DNA of 64,000 nt from contig CAAGCF010000008.1 of the NCBI GenBank assembly GCA_900768265.1, positions 20,380-84,379 on the forward strand, read 5' to 3'. Of this stretch, positions 51,151 to 64,000 are shown piece after piece. The position numbers were made by a program, and so were the translations under genes. The notes beneath the pieces were generated by a model. It did no database searches. It was not told the DNA's origin and saw only the letters and a program-made list of their open reading frames with translations. This DNA is from an uncultured Collinsella sp. (GTDB lineage Bacteria > Actinomycetota > Coriobacteriia > Coriobacteriales > Coriobacteriaceae). Position 1 is the first letter of the stretch; every line of letters starts with the position of its first letter.

Positions 51151-51672
51151 ATGCCCCAGCAGTACAAAATCGACAAGGTTGCAGAGATCGAGTCCCGTAT
51201 CGCCGAGAACGCCGGTCTGTTCGTCGTCAACTACAACGGTCTGACGGTTAAGCAGGCTCAGGAGCTGCGTCATCAGCTTCGCGAGTGCGGCGCCGAGATG
51301 AAGGTCTACAAGAACAACTTGGTCAAGATCGCTCTCAAGAACCAGGAGCAGCCCGAGCTCGACGAGATCCTCGCCGGCCCCGTCGCTTATGTGTTCTACG
51401 AGACCGAGCCGGTCGAGGCCGCTAAGGCCCTTAAGGACTTCTCCGCTAAGTCCAAGGGCGTCCTTGAGATCAAGGGCGGTATCTCCGACGGCAAGGCCGT
51501 TTCCGCCGATGATGTTAAGGCTATCGCCGAGCTGCCCACCAAGGATCAGCTTCTCGGCCAGATCGCCGGTCTCATCTCCGGTTTCGCTCGCGACATCGCT
51601 GTCTGCGTCAACGGCGTTTCCTCTGGTCTCGCTCGTTCGATCCAGCAGGTCTCCGAGCAGAAGGCAGCCTAG
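51151..51672 (+). CDS. rplJ: 50S ribosomal protein L10
   Basis: The base of the L7/L12 stalk, 173 residues. 'VAEIESRIAENAGLFVVNYN' and 'LTVKQAQELRHQLRECGAEM' with 'YKNNLVKIAL' are the conserved N-domain. The long C-terminal helix that binds L12 dimers is 'RDIAVCVNGVSSGLARSIQQ'. It is preceded by an L10 leader and followed by rplL after 102 bp. GAGGAGGTG lies before the ATG. Confidence 0.97.
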   Translation: MPQQYKIDKVAEIESRIAENAGLFVVNYNGLTVKQAQELRHQLRECGAEMKVYKNNLVKIALKNQEQPELDEILAGPVAYVFYETEPVEAAKALKDFSAKSKGVLEIKGGISDGKAVSADDVKAIAELPTKDQLLGQIAGLISGFARDIAVCVNGVSSGLARSIQQVSEQKAA

Positions 51673-51774
51673 TTGCTGTTTTCACCCGCGGCGGCAACGC
51701 CGCACCCCTGGCGCATTCGCGCCGTGTTTTAACTGATCTCCGTGCATCCGCACGGAAACCGAAAGGACTTAGAA

Positions 51775-52152
51775 ATGGCTAAGCTTACCACCGATGAGAT
51801 CATCGATGCTCTTAAGGAAATGACCCTTCTCGAGGCTTCCGAGCTCGTCAAGGCTATCGAGGACACCTTCGGCGTTTCCGCCGCTGCTCCTGCCGCTGTT
51901 GTCGCCGCTCCCGCTGCTGGCGCTGCTGAGGCCGAGGAGAAGACCGAGTTTGACGTCGTGCTCGAGGGCTTCGGCGACAACAAGATCCAGGTCATCAAGG
52001 CCGTCCGTGAGCTCACCAACCTTGGCCTGAAGGAGGCCAAGGAGGTCGTCGAGGGCGCTCCCAAGGCTGTTCTCGAGGGTGCCAAGAAGGAGGACGCCGA
52101 GGCTGCCAAGGAGAAGCTCGAGGCTGCTGGCGCTGCTGTCACCCTCAAGTAA
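51775..52152 (+). CDS. rplL: 50S ribosomal protein L7/L12
   Basis: The stalk protein that recruits translation GTPases, 125 residues. The N-domain is 'LTTDEIIDALKEMTLLEASE', the hinge is Ala-rich (about residues 38-55), and the C-domain contains 'KIQVIKAVRELTNLGLKEAK' and 'LEAAGAAVTLK'. The ATG at 51775 has GAAAGGA upstream. A small hairpin CCGTGC-GCACGG lies at 51740-51755 in the intergenic gap. Confidence 0.98.
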   Translation: MAKLTTDEIIDALKEMTLLEASELVKAIEDTFGVSAAAPAAVVAAPAAGAAEAEEKTEFDVVLEGFGDNKIQVIKAVRELTNLGLKEAKEVVEGAPKAVLEGAKKEDAEAAKEKLEAAGAAVTLK

Positions 52153-52179
52153 TCAGGCTTTCTCGCCAGATTTCTTTGC

Positions 52180-52213
52180 AGACGGGACTCGCTATGCGAG
52201 CCCCGTCTTTTTT
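52180..52213 (+). terminator. rplL terminator
   Basis: AGACGGG-CTCGC and GCGAG-CCCGTCT pair with a 3-nt loop, followed by TTTTT. Confidence 0.92.
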
Positions 52214-52465
52214 GTTTTGGCCCCTCATTCCCATTGCTCGGCATGCAGAACATCGCTGTCTTCGCCGTGCCAATCCCGTTACCGCTGGGGCGTAAAATTG
52301 CACCATTCGAGCAATAATTTGCGTTGACCTGCTGAAGAATTGCGTTTGCCTTACGGCGACGTATGTCTTCGGCGGTAAGATACTTCGGTATCGCAATTTG
52401 GTCTGCGGCCGCCGTGCCGCACGCATAGGGCGCATTCTGCGCCTGCGAAAGGATCCTTGAATAAC

Positions 52466-53374
52466 ATGAAGGCAATCATCCCCGCCGCCGGTCTTGGCAC
52501 GCGTTTTCTGCCTGGCACTAAGTGCACGCCCAAAGAGATGTTGCCGGTGCTCGACAAGCCGGTCATTCAGTATGTCGTTGAGGAGGCACTCGACCCCGAG
52601 GAGGTCGACGACGCCATCATCGTTACCTCTCCCGGTAAGCCTGAGCTGCTGAGCTACTTCCAGCCCGATCGCTCGCTCGAGAACCTGCTGCGCGAGCGCG
52701 GCAAGAACGCCTATGCCGATGCCGTTGCCCACGCTGGCGGTATGCCGGTCGACTTCCGTTATCAGTACGAGCCCAAGGGCCTCGGCCATGCTATCCGCTC
52801 TGCTGCCGACGCTGTTGCAGGGGAGAACTTCCTGGTTCTTCTGGGCGACTACGTTGTGCCTAACCGCGACATCTGCGACAAGATGCTCGCCGTTTCCAAG
52901 GAGCACGGTGGCGCTTCGGTTATCGCCGTCGCTGCTTGCTCGCCCGAGGAAGTCAGCCGCTACGGCGTTATCGCCGGCGAGCGCGTCGGTTCGCTCGAGG
53001 GCGCCGAGGGCGTTGCCGATGCCGAGCCGGGCGCTGTCTGGCGCATCGGCGGTCTGGTCGAGAAGCCTGCTCCCGAGGCGGCTCCGTCCAACCTGTACAT
53101 CGTCGGTCGTTACCTGCTGAGCCCGCTGGTCATGGACCTGCTCGCCGATCAGCAGGCCGGCAAGGGCGGCGAGATCCAGCTGACCGACGCCATGGCACGT
53201 TCGCTCGATCGTGAGGCCATGTACGCTGTCGTCATCGATCCGCTCTCGGGCTACGACACCGGTACCCCGTCTGGCTGGATGGCCACCAACGCCCTCATGG
53301 CTGCAAGCGATCCTCGCTTTGCCAGCGCCTTCTGGGACGCCATCGACGAGCGCGGCGGCTTGATGCGCAAGTAA
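52466..53374 (+). CDS. galU: UTP-glucose-1-phosphate uridylyltransferase
   Basis: It makes UDP-glucose for cell envelope and polysaccharide synthesis. The nucleotide-binding N-terminus is 'KAIIPAAGLGTRFLPGTKCT', followed by 'PKEMLPVLDKPVIQYVVEEA'. 'FLVLLGDYVV' (metal Asp) and 'GGEIQLTDAM' and 'GYDTGTPSGWMATN' are typical of GalU. It has 302 residues from the ATG at 52466; a TTG three codons upstream is a possible start and is closer to GAAAGGATC. Monocistronic. Confidence 0.95.
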   Translation: MKAIIPAAGLGTRFLPGTKCTPKEMLPVLDKPVIQYVVEEALDPEEVDDAIIVTSPGKPELLSYFQPDRSLENLLRERGKNAYADAVAHAGGMPVDFRYQYEPKGLGHAIRSAADAVAGENFLVLLGDYVVPNRDICDKMLAVSKEHGGASVIAVAACSPEEVSRYGVIAGERVGSLEGAEGVADAEPGAVWRIGGLVEKPAPEAAPSNLYIVGRYLLSPLVMDLLADQQAGKGGEIQLTDAMARSLDREAMYAVVIDPLSGYDTGTPSGWMATNALMAASDPRFASAFWDAIDERGGLMRK

Positions 53375-53394
53375 GCCTTCGGGCATCGACATTT

Positions 53395-53429
53395 ACGGGT
53401 GCGGACTTCGGTCTGCGCCCGTTTTTTTA
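53395..53429 (+). terminator. galU terminator
   Basis: ACGGGTGCGGAC and GTCTGCGCCCGT pair (one G-T) around TTCG, followed by a T7 run. Confidence 0.93.
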
Positions 53430-53450
53430 TGCGAGCTACAGCTTGGCCCC

Positions 53451-53619
53451 GGAAAGTGCGACCCACAATTTGGTCGAATTCTGGGACGCGCTTTCCGACT
53501 GAGGCCCTAGCGGAAACTGCGACCCGGAATTTTGGCTCAGAACGGGATGCGGTTTCCCAGACAGGGTTCAAACGGAAACTGCGACCCAGTTTGAGGCCTC
53601 AAAACGGGATGTAATTTCC
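53451..53619. repeat. palindromic repeat Q, three 46-nt copies
   Basis: Copies at 53451-53496, 53512-53557 and 53574-53619 are each exactly 46 nt, separated by 15-16 nt. Each starts GGAAA(G/C)TGCGACCC, has GGGA near its right side and ends TTTCC. Arms pair with a conserved A-A mismatch before CCC/GGG. Loops differ fully in sequence. The 53620-53780 stretch holds no gene. Confidence 0.85.
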
Positions 53620-53781
53620 GCCCGGCCAACCCTCACCGCCATTCCGCCATTCAGCGGCGCGCATCAGCAGGCTCGTTCACAGAAAATATATGAACAGATG
53701 TTCGATACATACCTATCTACCTGCATCTTTTCTGTTGAAAAACTTTGCTACTCCAAAAACTCAATCGCGTCAAGGCTTTTC

Positions 53782-53809
53782 TTGCCCAACGGTTGGTACC
53801 TGATAAACT
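53782..53809 (+). promoter_or_regulatory. likely rpoB promoter
   Basis: TTGCCC (53782-53787), a 16-nt spacer and TAAACT (53804-53809), 74 nt before the rpoB start. Matches are moderate (3/6 and 4/6). Confidence 0.45.
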
Positions 53810-53882
53810 ATTAGGTTGCGATAACTGGCGAAGCTATGCCTCGCCAACCCACCGAGCATTTCCGTGAAGGAGGAAAAACCTG

Positions 53883-57374
<3,492 letters not shown>

Positions 57375-57380
57375 TTGACT

Positions 57381-61859
<4,479 letters not shown>

Positions 61860-61905
61860 TTAGTTCCGCCGTTCTAACGAACGGCGGCGACCTCCGTCGC
61901 TGCGC

Positions 61906-61999
61906 GGCCCCCAGAGCTACAATCTGTCATTCAAAAGGCGGGGCATGACCAAAAGGTCAATGCCCTGCCTTTTTCATGCCACCTTGTACGCTCTGGGGA
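61906..61999. repeat. structured element N, copy C
   Basis: Outer stem CCCCAGAGCTAC with GTACGCTCTGGGG (61909-61997, one bulge). The core 'GGGGCATGACC-AAAA-GGTCAATGCCC' and flanks 'CAATCTGTCATTCAAAAGG' and 'CATGCCACCTTG' match copy A in the same orientation. It lies 47 bp after rpoC, following a CCGCCGTTC/GAACGGCGG hairpin (61867-61888). The 61860-62169 gap contains no other gene. Confidence 0.75.
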
Positions 62000-62169
62000 C
62001 CGCTCGCTTGCGTATGCTCAACCTGTTGCGTTCCGTTGATCCCTTGCCAATAAGGGACGGGTTTATGTTGGTCGGTTTTTCCTGCTTGAATTTGAAACAT
62101 TCCGTTCGGTCAAAGCGTATCTATGGTGAGGGCCTCATCGAGAACCATTAATGTCACCGGGAGGTGATT

Positions 62170-62688
62170 ATGGAAGAACAAGCTTTTAGACAGGCGGTTG
62201 AAGATCACAGGGATGTCGTGTTTCGAATCGCGTTGACGTACCTGCGTGATCGCGCCGATGCCGACGATATTGCCCAAGACGTCTTTCTGAAGTTACTCAA
62301 AAACGATGCGCAATTTGAAAGCTGGGAACATCTTCGTCGATGGCTTATCCGGGTCACGATCAATGAATGCAAATCTCTCTTTCGAAAGCCATGGAGGCGT
62401 GTGGAGGATATTGAGAACCTGGCCGATTCGCTTTCGGCGGCGCAGGATGAGACCAAGGCGGTCCTGTCAGACGTTATGCGACTTCCGGAGCGATTCCGTG
62501 TCCCCATCGTGCTCTATTACTATCTGGGCTTTTCGACCTCAGAGATTGCCGAGTTGTTGCATGTACCAGCCGCGACCGTTCGAACGCGTTTAGCTCGCGG
62601 CAGATCGAAACTCAAGTTCATCCTAGAGGAGGGCGACCGTGAAATCCAATCAAATCAAGCAGGCCTTCGAGTCCGTCCAAGCCGATAG
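62170..62688 (+). CDS. ECF-type RNA polymerase sigma factor
   Basis: A 172-residue extracytoplasmic-function sigma factor. Region 2 is 'VFRIALTYLRDRADADDIAQ' and 'DVFLKLLKN' (core binding and -10 recognition), with 'RRWLIRVTINECKSLFRK' ending it. Region 4 (residues about 100-160) is 'LPERFRVPIVLYYYLGFSTS' and 'EIAELLHVPAATVRTRLARG', an HTH for the -35. GGGAGGTG lies upstream of the ATG at 62170. It overlaps the next gene by 50 nt, which encodes a likely anti-sigma factor. Confidence 0.92.
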   Translation: MEEQAFRQAVEDHRDVVFRIALTYLRDRADADDIAQDVFLKLLKNDAQFESWEHLRRWLIRVTINECKSLFRKPWRRVEDIENLADSLSAAQDETKAVLSDVMRLPERFRVPIVLYYYLGFSTSEIAELLHVPAATVRTRLARGRSKLKFILEEGDREIQSNQAGLRVRPSR

Positions 62689-63715
62689 CGATCTTGCTGA
62701 CCGTGTTCTTTATGCCGCTGCTGGTGAGCCGCTTCGCCGAAAGGGTCACGCGAAGCCTCTGTATGTTGCCGTGATCGGATGCCTTGCCGGAGTGCTGGCG
62801 ACCGGAGGGGTCGCCTACGCCGTTGTCAATTCCGGCTATTTTGCCTCAGCCTGGGGAAACCACGGCAATGGGGATTCCATTACCTGGACCAACGGTGGCT
62901 CATCGGGGACTAAATACACCTACACCAGAGAGTTTGGTGATGGCATCGCGCCCCAAAGCCTGGAGGGTGCAGTCCAGAAGGTTAATCTGTCCGTCGAGGG
63001 TAACGGTTATACGCTCGATATCCATGAGATGGCTATCGATCAAAACGGCTGCGGCGCCGTGACGTTTACGTTGTCCAATCCAAATGGAGTTAACTGCTAC
63101 AAGCCGGCAGCAGAGATCGGCGAACTTGTTCTTTATGGTGAAGAAGAACAGGGCATCGGCACGCCCGATATGAAGTTCGGCGAGGAATGGGCTGACACAC
63201 GCTGCACCATTGATAAGGACACATCAAGCGATACTGTCATTAATGGCACGATGTACTTTGCTTCTATGGATCGCGAGCGAGGTTTTCAACATGCGGTCAC
63301 CTGGAATATCTCGTGGACCGAGGGCGAAGGCGAGGATGCGAAGCCGTTCGAGGCATCGACGCCCGAGTTTAGCGTTGGAGCGTACGTCGATACAAAGGAA
63401 CTCCGCTCCGATGACTCGACTCTTGAGATTAGCCCGTTTTCCATCCAGACGCACATCGATGATCTGGGCTATGAAGCAGTTGATAATAAGCTGATCGTCA
63501 GCTACAAGGATGGATCGGAGCAGACTATCGAAGATGACGACGCAGGGGTGTTCAACTTATATTTTTCTTATGCGCGCAATAGCGGAGAGAACATCTGGGT
63601 GCCAACGAAGTTGATTGATGTCGACCAAGTGGTCTCAGTAACGCTTGAGGGCACGAGGTGCACGTCAACAGGAGAGACCGAAACAGAAGTACCCTTTACC
63701 ATCGTCTATTTGTAA
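62639..63715 (+). CDS. membrane-anchored anti-sigma/DUF4179-type protein
   Basis: A 358-residue single-pass membrane protein with a cytoplasmic N-terminus (about 42 residues, 'IKQAFESVQADSDLADRVLY'), one helix (about 43-64, 'YVAVIGCLAGVLATGGVAYA') and a large extracytoplasmic domain rich in Thr, Ser and acidic residues. This layout, and the coupled start inside the ECF sigma gene, fit an anti-sigma factor of the DUF4179 type. The short N-terminal helix would hold the sigma factor. The extracytoplasmic part is predicted all-beta and senses an unknown signal. The start is GTG with GAGGAGGG upstream. Confidence 0.8.
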   Translation: MKSNQIKQAFESVQADSDLADRVLYAAAGEPLRRKGHAKPLYVAVIGCLAGVLATGGVAYAVVNSGYFASAWGNHGNGDSITWTNGGSSGTKYTYTREFGDGIAPQSLEGAVQKVNLSVEGNGYTLDIHEMAIDQNGCGAVTFTLSNPNGVNCYKPAAEIGELVLYGEEEQGIGTPDMKFGEEWADTRCTIDKDTSSDTVINGTMYFASMDRERGFQHAVTWNISWTEGEGEDAKPFEASTPEFSVGAYVDTKELRSDDSTLEISPFSIQTHIDDLGYEAVDNKLIVSYKDGSEQTIEDDDAGVFNLYFSYARNSGENIWVPTKLIDVDQVVSVTLEGTRCTSTGETETEVPFTIVYL

Positions 63716-63722
63716 GATTTGG

Positions 63723-63755
63723 GGCCGCTTCCTACTAGGGGAAGCGGCCTCTTTT
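63723..63755 (+). terminator. terminator of the sigma/anti-sigma operon
   Basis: GGCCGCTTCC and GGAAGCGGCC form a perfect 10-bp stem with a 7-nt loop, followed by TCTTTT. Confidence 0.9.
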
Positions 63756-63818
63756 GCGTTAAATGGAAACGCCGCCGATTTCCATGCGACAGATGAGAGC
63801 AGATTACCGCTGGAGCGC

Positions 63819-63870
63819 GACGTTTCCCCAGATAAAACCGACCAAAATAAACCTGTCCCTTTTTGGCAGG
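63819..63870. repeat. CTGTCCC repeat R, copy 5 (longer form)
   Basis: GACGTTTCCCCAGATAAAA then CCGACCAAAATAAACCTGTC and CCTTTTTGGCAGG match copy 4 (31180-31235) over about 50 nt with a few changes. No stop codon is provided here. Confidence 0.8.
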
Positions 63871-63929
63871 GAACGTTGCCCCGACGAGCACGTCGGATTC
63901 CCGGTCCGGGCGGCCCGCTGTTTAAGTTT

Positions 63930-63990
63930 GTCGCGAGTTCCGCACGCAAAGGAAAGCACTTAATGTGCTTTCCGTCTTGCGCAGGACTGT
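63930..63990. repeat. palindrome K2 (may continue past the window)
   Basis: TTCCGCACG..GGAAAGCACTTAATGTGCTT..CCG..TTGCGCAGGACT matches the inner part of K1. The inner stem GGAAAG/CTTTCC replaces GAAGAG/CTCTTC of K1, so the changes are compensatory. The right side is cut off by the window end, so a larger palindrome like K1 could be present. Confidence 0.75.
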
Positions 63991-64000
63991 AGAGCAGCAA

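Noticed and set aside
53451..53619. A short CRISPR array (three 46-nt repeats with 15-16-nt spacers)
   Set aside because: The repeats are hairpins with loops that differ between copies, spacers are too short, and there are no cas genes in the window.

Overview
The window is chromosomal DNA of a gut Actinomycetota of class Coriobacteriia, most like Collinsella. The evidence is gene content and order, not a database match: high-GC codon use, a tRNA-tuf, rpmG-secE-nusG-rplK-rplA, rplJ-rplL and rpoB-rpoC translation/transcription core, disA-ispD-ispF-cysS-rlmB, a FeoA-FeoB fusion, and RelB/PIN and HipBA toxin modules. Most genes are on the + strand; 13.7-16.2 kb and 27.4-37.5 kb are mainly on the - strand.

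Layout. 0-7.2 kb: end of greA, lysS (with an unusual C-terminal tRNA-binding domain), a ThrE-type amino-acid exporter, clpC. 7.2-12 kb: an AT-richer accessory stretch holding a DUF2975-like membrane protein with an HTH regulator, a 36-residue cysteine-rich peptide with its own promoter, operator-like palindrome and attenuator, a three-gene ABC transporter of the LanFEG/BcrAB layout, and a RelB/PIN toxin-antitoxin pair. 12-21.9 kb: pepD, hipBA with strong palindromic operators, mntP, then disA-ispD-ispF-cysS-rlmB-NYN RNase. 22-27.3 kb: four tRNA genes, tuf, rpmG, tRNA-Trp, secE, nusG, rplK, rplA. 27.4-37.5 kb (mostly -): metallophosphoesterase and a cytoplasmic ParB-like/BMP fusion, mscS, a TrpXYZ-like ABC transporter, a WYL regulator, asnS, EIIA-Glc. 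37.7-50.6 kb: esterase, GntR regulator with dimethylargininase and an APC permease, feoAB, MFS exporter, GH13 glycosidase, a DNA glycosylase, an aminotransferase. 50.7-64 kb: L10 leader, rplJ-rplL, galU, rpoB-rpoC, an ECF sigma/anti-sigma pair.

The intergenic DNA is the most unusual part. At least seven families of palindromic or structured repeats sit mostly 3' of genes. Copies within a family keep a fixed length (46, 55 or 65 nt) and differ by changes that keep the stems paired. One family, marked by a CTGTCCC core, supplies the stop codon of three minus-strand genes. A larger three-copy element (about 95-105 nt, after lysS, cysS and rpoC) has the appearance of a structured RNA.

Top candidates for something undescribed: (1) the cysteine-rich peptide/ABC/HTH island at 7.2-10.9 kb; (2) an alpha-CTD-like domain at the C-terminus of RpoC that keeps the residues matching E. 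coli R265, N268, G296 and K298; (3) the ParB-like/BMP fusion overlapping a phosphoesterase; (4) the fixed-length covarying hairpin families and the three-copy structured element. All assignments come from reading motifs; no search was run.
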